This document shows, piece after piece, positions 22,690-34,914 of a stretch of DNA of 64,000 bases. Source of the DNA: Sinotaia quadrata (taxonomy: Eukaryota > Mollusca > Gastropoda > Architaenioglossa > Viviparidae). Each line of letters opens with the position of its first letter. Within the stretch, counting starts at the first letter, position 1. The notes under the pieces are model-generated. The model was given only the letters and a program-made list of their open reading frames with translations, did no database searches and was not told the origin of the DNA. The DNA lies in the NCBI GenBank assembly GCA_028829895.1, contig CM054177.1, positions 29,758,564 to 29,822,563 of the forward strand, written 5' to 3'. The position numbers and the translations under genes are program-made.

Positions 22690-23285
22690 GCGTCCACACA
22701 AACACAAATACAGCTAAGTAATTAAACAAGGGGCGTTTATACAAACACACATATAGCTAAGTAATTAAACAAGGGGCGTTTATACAAACACACATATAGC
22801 TAAGTAATTAAACAAGGGGCGTTTATACAGGAACTAGATTTTAAAAATCAGTATATTCGACAAACCAAAGCTTAACAGCTATTCAGGCATCATGTATGTT
22901 AACAAATAACTTCTTTATCCGTGTCTAGTGCTACTTTAGCTATAGTCCTGAGTGAGACTTGCAATCTACATTGTTAATTAGTGAATTAATTATAAATGCT
23001 CGCCGACGGAAACCGTCATTAGCGTTATGATGGATACATTAACAATGAATTTTCAATACTGGTATTAATGATAAATTAATACTGCATGAACCACTCATTC
23101 ACCTTAAGGAATGATACATTAACAATGAATTTTCAATACCGATATTAATGATAAATTAGCACTGTATGAACCATTCATTCACCTTAAGGAATGATACATT
23201 AACAATGAATTTTCAATACCGATATTAATTATACATTAGCACTATATGAAACTGTCATTAATATTAAAGAATCATACATTTCAAC
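22690..23285. repeat. Two small tandem repeats
   Basis: About 22690-22830: three copies of agctaagtaattaaacaagg plus ggcgtttatacaaacacaca. About 23030-23280: three copies of a 90-bp unit with gatacattaacaatgaattt. Confidence 0.85.
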
Positions 23286-23629
23286 TGAACTTTCATCTTT
23301 ATTACTTCTCAACAAGTCAAAACTTCACGTCACAAAATTGTTATTTGAATATTTATCTACTGTCAATATTTACCGTTTACGTTTTATATAAAATATTCAC
23401 ATTTCAGTGAAATACTGTTATAGAGGAAAATGTGAAACCATACAAAATTATGTTATACAGATGCGTATTAAATAATTAAAATGAAGAATGAATTATATTT
23501 AGTTGTGTTTTATTTACTGACTGCATTAGCACAACAGTTATTTGCGCGTTTGTTTGTGTGTGTGTGGGGGGGAATTGGGGGGGGGGGTCGTGGCCAATCT
23601 CCGATATAGGTAATAAGTGACATTGAAAG
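23286..23629. other. AT-rich intergenic DNA with a TG/G run
   Basis: A tgtgtgtgtggggggg stretch lies near 23555-23590. Nothing else recognised. Confidence 0.5.
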
Positions 23630-24350
23630 ACTTCTTATATTACACAGTACAGGGACAATGACTGACGTCTTGTATTACACAATTCAGGGACATTGATTGA
23701 CGTCTTGTATTATACAATACAGGGACATTGATTGACGTCTTGTATTACACAATACAGGGACATTGATTGACGTCTTGTATTACACAATACAGGGACATTG
23801 ATTGACGTCTTGTATTACACAATACAGGGACATTAATTGACGTCTTGTATTACACAGTACAGGGACATTGATTGACGTCTTGTATTACACAGTACAGGGA
23901 CATTGACTGACGTCTTGTATTACACAATACAGGGACATTGATTGACGTCTTGTATTACACAATACAGGGACATTGATTGACGTCTTGTATTACACAATAC
24001 AGGGACATTGATTGACGTCTTGTATTACACAGTACAGGGACATTGATTGACGTCTTGTATTACACAGTACAGGGACATTGACTGACGTCTTGTATTACAC
24101 AATACAGGGACATTGATTGACGTCTTGTATTACACAATACAGGGACATTGACTGACGTCTTGTATTACACAGTACAGGGACATTGACTGACGTCTTGTAT
24201 TACACAATACAGGGAGAGTAACTGATTTCTCCTTGTATTTCACAATACAGGGAGAGTAACTGATTTCTCCTTGTATTACACAATACATGTACCTTGACTG
24301 ATTTCTTTTTGTACTACACAATAGATGTACCTTGACTGATTTATCCTTCC
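23630..24350. repeat. 35-bp minisatellite
   Basis: About 17 near-identical copies of acagggacattgattgacgt plus cttgtattacacaat, decaying into variants after 24200. Units are contiguous without unique spacers. Confidence 0.95.
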
Positions 24351-24429
24351 TTATGAGTACTAAAGATACAATACTAATGACAGACTTCTTCCTTTCGTGT
24401 AGTGCACGATAAAATTGTGACTACTTCCT

Positions 24430-25520
24430 TATGGGTTGTAGAGACTTCGTACATTATACATAAGGCACTTGATTGCCAGTTAGATATATGTCGGGTTGTA
24501 GAGAATTCGTACATTATACATAAGGCACTTGATTGCCAGTTAGATATATGTCGGGTTGTAGAGAATTCGTACATTATACATAAGGCACTTGATTGCCAGT
24601 TAGATATATGTCGGGTTGTAGAGAATTCGTACATTATACATAAGGCACTTGATTGCCAGTTAGATATATGTCGGGTTGTAGAGACTAAAGTGTCGTACAT
24701 TATACATAAGGCACTTGATTGCCAGTTAGATATATGTCGGGTTGTAGAGACTAAAGTGTCGTACATTATACATAAGGCACTTGATTGCCAGTTAGATATA
24801 TGTCGGGTTGTAGAGACTAAAGTGTCGTACATTATACATAAGGCACTTGATTGCCAGTTAGATATATGTCGGGTTGTAGAGACTAAAGTGTCGTACATTA
24901 TACATAAGGCACTTGATTGCCAGTTAGATATATGTCGGGTTGTAGAGACTAAAGTGTCGTACATTATACATAAGGCACTTGATTGCCAGTTAGATATATG
25001 TCGGGTTGTAGAGACTAAAGTGTCGTACATTATACATAAGGCACTTGACTGCCAGTTAGATATATGTCGGGTTGTAGAGAATTCGTACATTATACATAAG
25101 GCACTTGATTGCCAGTTAGATATATGTCGGGTTGTAGAGAATTCGTACATTATACATAAGGCACTTGATTGCCAGTTAGATATATGTCGGGTTGTAGAGA
25201 CTAAAGTGTCGTACATTATACATAAGGCACTTGATTGCCAGTTAGATATATGTCGGGTTGTAGAGACTAAAGTGTCGTACATTATACATAAGGCACTTGA
25301 TTGCCAGTTAGATATATGTCGGGTTGTAGAGACTAAAGTGTCGTACATTATACATAAGGCACTTGATTGCCAGTTAGATATATGTCGGGTTGTAGAGACT
25401 AAAGTGTCGTACATTATACATAAGGCACTTGATTGCCAGTTAGATATATGTCGGGTTGTAGAGACTAAAGTGTCGTACATTATACATAAGGCACTTGATT
25501 GCCAGTTAGACATATGTCCT
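24430..25520. repeat. 60/66-bp satellite open on both strands
   Basis: 17 copies of a unit containing cgtacattatacataaggca and cttgattgccagttagatat. Two length forms occur in runs: 60 bp (gagaattcg or gagacttcg) and 66 bp (gagactaaagtgtcg). Both lengths are multiples of three, so frames of 377 codons (+) and 395 codons (-) stay open. No family resemblance and no codon-level variation suggesting selection, so called a repeat rather than a gene. Confidence 0.95.
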
Positions 25521-25829
25521 CGTTTTCCCGAATAAGCCGTTTGGCGGAGTTGTGAATGCATTAAAAGAAAAAATGATTCTTATGAGCAGTGGGCTTATTA
25601 CTTACATCATTATGATCAACAACAACAACAATTCACCAAAATTAGCGTGTTGTGTGAAGATAAATTTATTTCTAAAGTCAGAGGAGATAGGGTCAAGTCA
25701 TTAGCATACAGGTGAATCGTAATTACAGCGCTAAATCAGAATTTGCTGCCTATGTATGTGTTTACCTAGCATCCTAGTATTATGGACACTGTTTACTTTG
25801 TTCCAAAGTATTTCTATAGTATTTATTTA
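25521..25829. other. Intergenic, nothing recognised
   Basis: AT-rich, with a caacaacaacaaca patch near 25618. Confidence 0.5.
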
Positions 25830-26285
25830 TTGTCATAATATTAGACAGAGGGTTTATTTAGTGCCATAGTATTGAGTATAGTGTTTAATTTGTGCCACAG
25901 TACTAAATGTACTATTTAATTAACGCCACTCGGTATTGTGTTAGCGCTATAGCATTAGGCATAGTAGTTATTAATGCCAAAGAATATTATAATGTTTATT
26001 TAATTAGGCATAGTAGTTATTAATGCCAAAGAATATGTATAGTGTTTATTTAATTAGGCATAGTAGTTATTAATGCCAAAGTATATGTATAGTGCTTATT
26101 TAATTAGGCATAGTAGTTATTAATACCAAAGTATATGTATAGTGTTTATTTAATGCCATAACATTAGGCATAGTAGTTATTAATGCCAAAGAATAAATAT
26201 AGTGTTTATTTAATTAGGCATAGTAGTTATTAATGCAAACAATATGTATAGTGTTTATTTAATGCCATATTATTAGGTGTGACGC
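25830..26285. repeat. About 50-bp minisatellite
   Basis: Six or more copies of taggcatagtagttattaat plus gccaaagaatatgtatagtg. Confidence 0.9.
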
Positions 26286-26507
26286 CAACACCACGCCACT
26301 TAGTTAATGGTTACGACTATTATTAATTAATCACTCATAACTAATTACAAGTGATGAGAATCTTAATTTATGTTATTAATAATTCTCCAGAAGATACAGC
26401 TCGTCTCTCTCTCTCATTGGCTGATATGCTGGCGCTGTAAACCTTGTCTCTCTCTCTTCCACAACATTAACGACAAACATTTATCGTCACACAATATTTC
26501 CGTAGGA

Positions 26508-27225
26508 AAGACTCAAATTACAGTTTCCTGCAACAGTATTTATTAGCTGGACATACGCATACTGCATAATTGTTTATGAACAGGTTCACTAGAAACAATG
26601 TCAAGTGTTTAGCATACTACATATAAGCATCATAGTTCACAGTTTTTAGAAATGATAGCTAGTCTACTCACATAATACATCTCTACGTACTAGTACAACA
26701 TATCAATATACATCTCTACGTACTAGTACAACATATCAATAGCAAAATGCAAAAATATTTCTAACTCCATTCTCAGTCTTCACATGTCAATAATGGAAAT
26801 TATGATAATACATGTATCAATAAAATATGCAATCAATAATTATAAATCAAAAGGTTAATAAAAAATGTCAAAAGACTAAAAGAGATAGACAAAGAAAGAC
26901 AGTTCTAGATAATATTTCTAAGTCCATTTTCTCTCAATCAGTCAGATAACTCACCATTAAGCTAACGGCTGCCTTTCGTGACCGGACTTCTTGCCACACC
27001 AAATTCAAGTGATCAGACAATAGAATTCTCCACAGCATGTAACCTTTTGACCTCAGCCCATTGGCTGGTGTCGTTCTCGTAAATCTTAATCATTGGATAA
27101 TAAAAAAACTACTCATCCAGTTGGAACTGGTTTGCATTGCATCAGCAACTTCTGGCATATTATCAACTCTCACTTACAAAAACACCATCATAAGGAGTGT
27201 CCAAGGTTGTATCACTTTGACAATT
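26508..27225 (-). mobile_element. Dispersed repeat family, copy A (minus orientation)
   Basis: Reverse complement of 33505-34160. Shared blocks include cagccaatgggctgaga-like, gatgcaatgcaaaccagttc, the actaataaatactgttgc-like end and ctgtaatttgag. Contains a small two-copy repeat (catctctacgtactagtaca). Coding potential not evident; family not recognised. Confidence 0.65.
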
Positions 27226-27279
27226 TAACAATTTATATAACAATTAAAAAAACAGGATTTCACACAGGCTCTGACAAAC

Positions 27280-28340
27280 ACCATGGAGAACAAAAAGAGC
27301 CTGACTCCAGCCACCAACACAGAAGAACAAGAAATTCAAACAACGACCGACGACAACAAGCAAAAGAAAAACTTCTAAATATCCAACACACAGACCAAGA
27401 CAGCAGAAAAGAAAGAAAAATACTTCTAAACACTTAACTGCCCCAAGGAAAAGGACCCACCAATGGATGTCGAGGCCATCCTAGATGAGTTTGAAAGAGT
27501 GCTGGTGGCTCCTCCACTCTCTCCACTCCCCAAGATAAGCAACAACGACAACAGCAACCACGAAAGATAACCAAGAAACAACAACAAAACAACCCAAACA
27601 AGAAAAAGACGATGCCCACCACAACACATCAGACAACAATAGAGTCAACACCAACAGCCACGACAACAACGCCAACAAAACCACCACCGACAACGACAGC
27701 AATGGTTGTCCAGTGAGAACCATTTCATGCAGTGGGGATACTTTAATCACCCCTTTGCAGATATGATTCAACTACTGCTTGACCACTTATACTGGCCTCC
27801 AGTGCCCGTCTTCATGCATCCCAATGGACACCGGAGACAGGGCCAACAACAACTGCAACACCACCCCCTGAGGAGGCCAGGTTGTTGAACATCTCGGGCG
27901 CACATACACACTAGGTACAGACTTGGTGTGTTACTAGTCTAGGCTCTGTAAGACACCCCTCCCACTACAACAAGAACAGCTGCAAAAACACCCAACAGTT
28001 CTTTAGCCCATGGATTTCCGGACTAAAGCCCGCCTTTGTTGGCCAGACTTGCTTTCGCAACGGACGAGCGCGCCACAACCACTTCCACAACGCAACGCTC
28101 CATCAACAACATATACGGACACCCACAATCTACATAGAGGAAATTTACAGCAATGCTCTTCAAAACGCAGACAACGCAACTTTTAATGCTACAGTCACCA
28201 GACTCAATAAATACAAACTATATGCTTCTACATGCGACAGAAACACTAAGGAAAAGAGGATGAAAATTTTTTTAAAAGCTCAGAACTTCACATCTGCAAC
28301 TACACTTGACATAATACCTCCACCATCACAACACTAGCCG
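27280..28340 (+). pseudogene. Decayed ORF-bearing repeat, copy 2 (family unknown)
   Basis: Longer relative of 10824-11530. Near the start, MENKKSLTPATNTEEQE lies in frame with a stop-interrupted segment leading to KEKDPPMDVEAILDEFERVL (ATG at 27463). A Gln/Asn/Arg-rich stretch follows, then QWGYFNHPFADMIQLLLDHL and YWPPVPVFMHPNGHRRQ (27706-27885). A frame open from 27915 to 28337 encodes about 140 codons including SPWISGLKPAFVGQTC and IYIEEIYSNALQNA. Several frame changes and stops are needed to read it through. I do not recognise the family; a decayed gene or transposon-borne ORF is likely. The conserved 50-residue HP/YW block suggests past coding selection. Confidence 0.55.
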
Positions 28341-28848
28341 CCTACCCTCTCCAGAAAACAGTAGAGAGGAAGCCCCCCCCCCCCCACGAAGCAATACAAG
28401 ACCAAGAATATCTAACGAAAAAAATCTACTGCGGCTTCTGAGATGAAATGTCAGCAAAAAGAAAAAAGTAAAAAAAGAGGGAGATAACCCTCCTGAATGC
28501 AAGAGAAGGCTCCAAAGGAATCCACCAAAAACTGAGAACATCTAAAGAAGATGAAATGTTTTCACTCAATTCCTGTGGAGCAGAAGAAGTTAACGGAACT
28601 ATTACTACTACTAAAAGAAGAAATAACGGACAAACAGACAAGATGAGAGGATCGATGCATAGGGAGTACCAGGACCCCTGGGCCTTAGGGCCGACAGCTA
28701 GGCGGGTAGTTTAAATTCGATTGTGAATAGACTGAAGACAGAAGAATAAGATATGTGCACAGAGTTGGTGAAGAACTTTTATTTAACCAGACGTTAGGGT
28801 AGGAGATGGTATAATTATTATAGTGGTGTCAACGAACTTATAACACAT
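28341..28848. other. Intergenic, possible left part of an LTR-like unit
   Basis: C run near 28373. From about 28640 the sequence (gggccttagggccgacagct onward) leads into the 68-bp array. Nothing coding recognised. Confidence 0.35.
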
Positions 28849-29275
28849 TATAACAGATTTGCATTTTATATATACTGTGCCGTGAACTTGGACATTTGCC
28901 ATTTGACTTGTACCATTATAACAGATTTGCATTTTATATATACTGTGCCGTGAACTTGGACATTTGCCATTTGACTTGTACCATTATAACAGATTTGCAT
29001 TTTATATATACTGTGCCGTGAACTTGGACATTTGCCATTTGACTTGTACCATTATAACAGATTTGCATTTTATATATACTGTGCCGTGAACTTGGACATT
29101 TGCCATTTGACTTGTACCATTATAACAGATTTGCATTTTATATATACTGTGCCGTGAACTTGGACATTTGCCATTTGACTTGTACCATTATAACAGATTT
29201 GCATTTTATATATACTGTGCCGTGAACTTTGACATTTGCCATTTGACTTGTACCATTTAATTGTTTGCTGTCCTG
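28849..29275. repeat. 68-bp minisatellite
   Basis: Six near-identical copies of attataacagatttgcattt, tatatatactgtgccgtgaa and ttggacatttgccatttgac. Confidence 0.95.
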
Positions 29276-29480
29276 GTTCCGTCAGTTCAGAGATGGCGTC
29301 TTATAAAAATAAAACGATCACTTTTACAAAGAACCTGTGTGTCTCGTTTTGTGAATTTGTATAAATGGCGCTGCGTGCAGAAGACACACATCATCATCAT
29401 CATCGGTGTCGGCGTCTTTAACATCTGGCGCTGAGAGCATGATACGAAAAGACACACATCATCGTCCTTAACACAAGCAT
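29276..29480 (+). other. Possible LTR end with primer-binding-like motifs
   Basis: AATAAAA near 29310, then gtgtctcgttttgtgaattt and atggcgctgcgtgcag; a second tggcgctgagagcatg follows 65 bases later, each followed by agacacacatcatc or a near copy. tGGCGC just after an LTR-like end is typical of tRNA primer sites, but no gag/pol and no second LTR were found. Confidence 0.2.
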
Positions 29481-29619
29481 GAATTAAAACACTGTTGGAA
29501 GCTAACAGAGAAAAACTATTTAATTAGGATTAGTTCATTAGTTAAATCTCGATTAGCTAGAAAACAGTAATATCTCCCAGTTTATATTTTAAAAACAAGC
29601 AAAGTCGTTATTTATTGTG

Positions 29620-32045
29620 ATAAATGTCTCACTAATAGTGCTGACTACACTGTAAGACAAGCTATAAATATCTCAATAACTAATAGTGCTGACTACACTG
29701 TAAGACAAGCTATAAATATCTCAATAACTATTTGTGCTGACTTTGCTATAAAAAAAAGATATAAATGTCTCACTAATAGTGCTGACTCTACTGTAAGACA
29801 AGCTATAAATATCTCAATAACTATTTGTGCTGACTCTGCTATAAAAAAAGATATAAATGTCTCACTAATAGTGCTGACTCTACTGTAAGACAAGCTATAA
29901 ATATCTCAATAACTATTTGTGCTGACTCTGCTATAAAAAAAGATATAAATGTCTCACTAATTGTGCTGACTCTACTGTAAGACAAGCTATAAATATCTCA
30001 ATAACTATTTGTGCTGACTCTGCTATAAAAAAAGATATAATTGTCTCACTAATAGTGCTGACTACACTGTAAGACAAGCTATAAATATCTCAATAACTAT
30101 TTGTGCTGACTCTGCTATAAAAAAAGATATAATTGTCTCACTAATAGTGCTGACTCTACTGTAAGACAAGCTATACATATCTCAATAACTATTTGTGCTG
30201 ACTCTGCTATAAAAAAAGATATAATTGTCTCACTAATAGTGCTGACTACACTGTAAGACAAGCTATAAATATCTCAATAACTATTTGTGCTGACTCTGCT
30301 ATAAAAAAAGATATAATTGTCTCACTAATAGTGCTGACTACACTGTAAGACAAGCTATAAATATCTCAATAACTATTTGTGCTGACTCTGCTATAAAAAA
30401 AGATATAATTGTCTCACTAATAGTGCTGACTACACTGTAAGACAAGCTATAAATATCTCAATAACTATTTGTGCTGACTCTGCTATAAAAAAAGATATAA
30501 TTGTCTCACTAATAGTGCTGACTCTACTGTAAGACAAGCTATAAATATCTCAATAACTAATTGTGCTGACTCTACTGTAAGACAAGCTATAAATATCTCA
30601 ATAACTAATTGTGCTGACTCTACTGTAAGACAAGCTATAAATATCTCAATAACTAATTGTGCTGACTCTACTGTAAGACAAGCTATAAATATCTCAATAA
30701 CTATTTGTGCTGACTCTGCTATAAAAAAAGATATAAATGTCTCACTAATAGTGCTGACTCTACTGTAAGACAAGCTATAAATATCTCAATAACTATTTGT
30801 GCTGACTCTGCTATAAAAAAAGATATAATTGTCTCACTAATAGTGCTGACTACACTGTAAGACAAGCTATAAATATCTCAATAACTATTTGTGCTGACTC
30901 TGCTATAAAAAAAGATATAATTGTCTCACTAATAGTGCTGACTACACTGTAAGACAAGCTATAAATATCTCAATAACTATTTGTGCTGACTCTGCTATAA
31001 AAAATGATATAAATGTCTCACTAATAGTGCTGACTCTACTGTAAGACAAGCTATAAATATCTCAATAACTATTTGTGCTGACTCTGCTATAAAAAAAGAT
31101 ATAATTGTCTCACTAATAGTGCTGACTACACTGTAAGACAAGCTATAAATATCTCAATAACTATTTGTGCTGACTCTGCTATAAAAAAAGATATAATTGT
31201 CTCACTAATAGTGCTGACTCTACTGTAAGACAAGCTATAAATATCTCAATAACTATTTGTGCTGACTCTGCTATAAAAAAAGATATAATTGTCTCACTAA
31301 TAGTGCTGACTACACTGTAAGACAAGCTATAAATATCTCAATAACTATTTGTGCTGACTCTGCTATAAAAAAAGATATAATTGTCTCACTAATAGTGCTG
31401 ACTACACTGTAAGACAAGCTATAAATATCTCAATAACTATTTGTGCTGACTCTGCTATAAAAAAAGATATAATTGTCTCACTAATAGTGCTGACTACACT
31501 GTAAGACAAGCTATAAATATCTCAATAACTATTTGTGCTGACTCTGCTATAAAAAAAGATATAATTGTCTCACTAATAGTGCTGACTCTACTGTAAGACA
31601 AGCTATAAATATCTCAATAACTAATTGTGCTGACTCTACTGTAAGACAAGCTATAAATATCTCAATAACTATTTGTGCTGACTGCTATAAAAAAAGATAT
31701 AATTGTCTCACTAATTGTGCTGACTCCACTGTAAGACAAGCTATAAATATCTCAATAACTATTTGTGCTGACTCTGCTATAAAAAAAGATATAATTGTCT
31801 CACTAATTGTGCTGACTCCACTGTAAGACAAGCTATAAATATCTCAATAACTAATTGTGCTGACTCTGCTATAAAAAAAGATATAATTGTCTCACTAATT
31901 GTGCTGACTCCACTGTAAGACAAGCTATAAATATCTCACTAATTGTGCTGATTCTGCTATAAAAAAAAAACAAGATACAATTGTCTCACTAATTGTGCTA
32001 ACTCTACTGTAAGACAAGACAAGCTATAAATATCTCAATGACTAA
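29620..32045. repeat. 2.4-kb satellite with 92-bp higher-order unit
   Basis: Dimers of two related half-units: ctataaatatctcaataact plus atttgtgctgactctgctat, and ataattgtctcactaatagt plus gctgactacactgtaagaca. A run of plain 48-bp monomers interrupts it near 30540-30700. The reverse-oriented relative lies at 32640-33005. Confidence 0.96.
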
Positions 32046-32639
32046 TTGGTAATATTCTTGCCTTTTAAAACGGGAGGGACAGTCACGTGATGCACTTTCC
32101 CCGAGTCAAGAAAATGGACAAGGAACCAGGATAAATGTAGTGCTTACAGTTCTGATCATTTTTCTGTGCACATAAATGCATGTAATAATATGCACATGTG
32201 AATAATTTGTATGTACGGCAGGTCTGTATGTGGGCGTTCACTGACGTGTGAGGTGGGTTTAACAATTCAAGCATAGCTAATCGCAAAATAAATGCGAGGT
32301 GACACTATGTGCGACATGAACGGACAACAATAAAAACGTTTGTTTCTCACTTAATAAGCGTTTTAAGAAGTAATTCAGTTTTTACACAACTGTCCTGTTT
32401 CATTATTTGAATCAGGGCTAAGAATTAGTGAAAGAGGAAGTAATTCAGTTTTTACACAAAAGTCCTCTTTTCGTTATTTGAATCAGGGCTAAGAATTAGT
32501 GAAAGGAGAAGTAATTCAGTTTTTCATAACTGTCCTCTTTTCGTTATTTGAGTCAGGGCTAAGAATTAGTGAAAGAAGAAGCAAGTCTTTTTTTCACAAC
32601 TGTCCTCTTTTCGTTATTTCAATCAGGACATTGTGAGAT
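32046..32639. repeat. Spacer between inverted satellite arms, with about 80-bp repeat
   Basis: 32046-32345 is unique-looking sequence. About 32350-32630 holds four copies with aagtaattcagtttttacac and gggctaagaattagtgaaag. Confidence 0.85.
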
Positions 32640-33005
32640 ATTTATAGTTTGTGTCTTAGAGCAGAGTCAGCACAATTAGTGAGATATTTATAGCTTGTGT
32701 CTTATAGCAGAGTCAGCACAATTAGTGAGATATTTATAGCTTGTGTCTTATAGCAGAGTCAGCACAATTAGTGAGATATTTTAGCTTGTGTCTTATAGCA
32801 GAGTCAGCACAATTAGTGAGATATTTTAGCTTGTGTCTTATAGCAGAGTCAGCACAATTAGTGAGATATTTAGAGTTTGTATCTTATAGCAGAGTCAGCA
32901 CAATTAGTGAGATATTTAGAGTTTGTATCTTATAGCAGAGTCAGCACAATTAGTGAGATATTTATAGGTTGTGTCTTATAGCAGAGTCAGCACAATTAGT
33001 CTTGC
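32640..33005. repeat. 46-bp satellite, reverse orientation of the 29620-32045 array
   Basis: Eight copies of gagtcagcacaattagtgag plus atatttatagcttgtgtctt. The reverse complement of this unit matches the monomer of the larger array. Confidence 0.93.
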
Positions 33006-33504
33006 GATTCCTTGACATCTGGCGAGCTGTGACTGTAGTTACACCTGTACATATTAGTTGCAGAAGCGTTAAGGCAACTCGGGTCAACAGTACAGGAACA
33101 CGCTTACCTCATTACAATTTGAAATGGTTTATAATTTCCGCGTCCACTCGACCCTCCAAACCGACTATTTATTTTTTAAAATGAAAACAACTCACATTTA
33201 ATCTATTCACACCAGTTCTTGAGGAAATTTTTAATTGTTTCCTCCGTGGTGTACTGACGGGGCAGAGCGTGCTGACCTCTGCAAGTGAGATAACAAGATT
33301 ATTTTGTCACACGCTCTTATAACAAAAACTACACTAATAACAACTTTTAAGATATACGTTTCATTGTCACACTGACATAGTTCAAGTGTGTCACACAACA
33401 AAAGTATCGGTGACACATCATGTTCTGACTTGAACACGAACACTGCTGGGGTTAACGAGCAGGTGCGGAATAGATAGAAATAGTGAAACTGACCCAGCTG
33501 TGAT
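33006..33504. other. Intergenic, nothing recognised
   Basis: Unique-looking sequence. A 92-codon minus-strand frame at 33231-33509 resembles no family. Confidence 0.45.
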
Positions 33505-34160
33505 AACATAGGGCTGTATCTTAAAATGCCGAAGTGGCCCGACCTTGGGCACTCCTTATGATGGTATTTTTGTTGGTGTCAGGTGGAGTAAACACTCGAG
33601 ATGAGAATATGCTAGAAATTGTTGATGCAATGCAAACCAGTTCCAACTGATTGAGTAGTTTTTAATATTCAATGGTTAAGATTTACGAGAACGAGACCAG
33701 CCAATGGGCTGAGATCAAAAGTTTACATGCTGTAGAGAATTTATTGTCAGATCACTTGAATCTGGTGTGGCAAGAAGTCCAGTCACAAAAGGTGGCCATT
33801 AGCTGAATGGTGAGTTAACTGACTGATTGAGAGAAAATGAACTTAGAAATATTTCGTGCATTTTTGCTATTGATATGTTGTACTTGCATTTTATGTAGAG
33901 ATGTATTATATGAGTAGACTTATATTTTATGTAGAGATGTGTTATATGAGTAGACTTACATTTTATGTAGAGATGTGTTATATGAGTAGACTTGCATCTT
34001 TACAAATGTTTGAACTACTATGCTCGAATATAGTATGTTAAACACTTGACATTGTTTCTAGTGAACCTGCTCATTAAAACTGATAGACTGTATTTATTAT
34101 GCTGTGTGCTTGTACTGGGCCAATAAATACTGTTGCAAGAATCTGTAATTTGAGACTTGA
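33505..34160 (+). mobile_element. Dispersed repeat family, copy B
   Basis: Contains cccgaccttgggcactcctt, atgcaatgcaaaccagttcc and aacttagaaatatttcgtgc, shared with copies C and D, and is the inverted match of copy A. Internal 35-bp repeat (about 33890-33995) with gagatgtgttatatgagtag. Ends near ccaataaatactgttgc. Confidence 0.65.
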
Positions 34161-34914
34161 ATGTAAGAATGAATGGAGTTATCAAGGGATAAACTGGAAA
34201 CTTAGTGTTTATTCTCTGATTATATTTTTACAGGAGTAAAACAGCCTTTCCTTGTGTTATATGGATTTCCTGGTTTACTGATTATAAACTGCTATGACTG
34301 TGGTAGATGCAGGAAAACTCTTCTGCTGTGTATAAGTGTAAGAAAACTCTACACTCTATTGATGTATGGTGGCAAGGTATGCTGACTACATTGAGCAATT
34401 TCTGGTACAGGGAAGTTACTAGAAATTGCTACAATTGTTGTTCTACTGCGAGCTGGAATATCAAAGTGCCCTGGTTAGCTTCGAGAGAATAGCAGTGAAT
34501 GAGTATTTTTAACGTGATAAGAGAAACGTGGAATGTACATGGACAATAACTTGTGACATTGTTACAACAGCATGCAAAAGACTATTCAGACAGTGCTTAA
34601 ACCAGGTAGAAACTATTATCACCTATCTCTGATAACTCCATTTCTGTTCTCTGATAAGAACTATCATGTGATTTGTATTGACATTAAATTGTTGAATTGT
34701 ATTTTAAGATATAAGACTCAGTAGATTAAAAAAAAAACTATTCAAAACTGATAACTGTTATTGCTTTCTTATAAGAAGGGCAACATACACTCCAAATTAG
34801 AAGACGTAGGTGCATAAATATATTTTCTTATTTGGCGTATTGTATTGTGGCCGTAAACGTGATTAAGTCTTTTCTACCATATTTCTTTTTAACTCCCACA
34901 CAACATAAAGAGTA
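34161..34914. other. Intergenic, nothing recognised
   Basis: AT-rich; a 61-codon frame at 34307-34492 has no family resemblance. Confidence 0.45.

Noticed and set aside
23630..24240. CRISPR-like look of the regular 35-bp array
   Set aside because: Units are contiguous with no unique spacers, no cas genes are present, and the host is an intron-bearing eukaryote.
24374..25561. Long open frames of 377 (+) and 395 (-) codons as genes
   Set aside because: They are translations of one 60/66-bp satellite, open on both strands, with no domain, no splice context and no start or stop environment of a gene.
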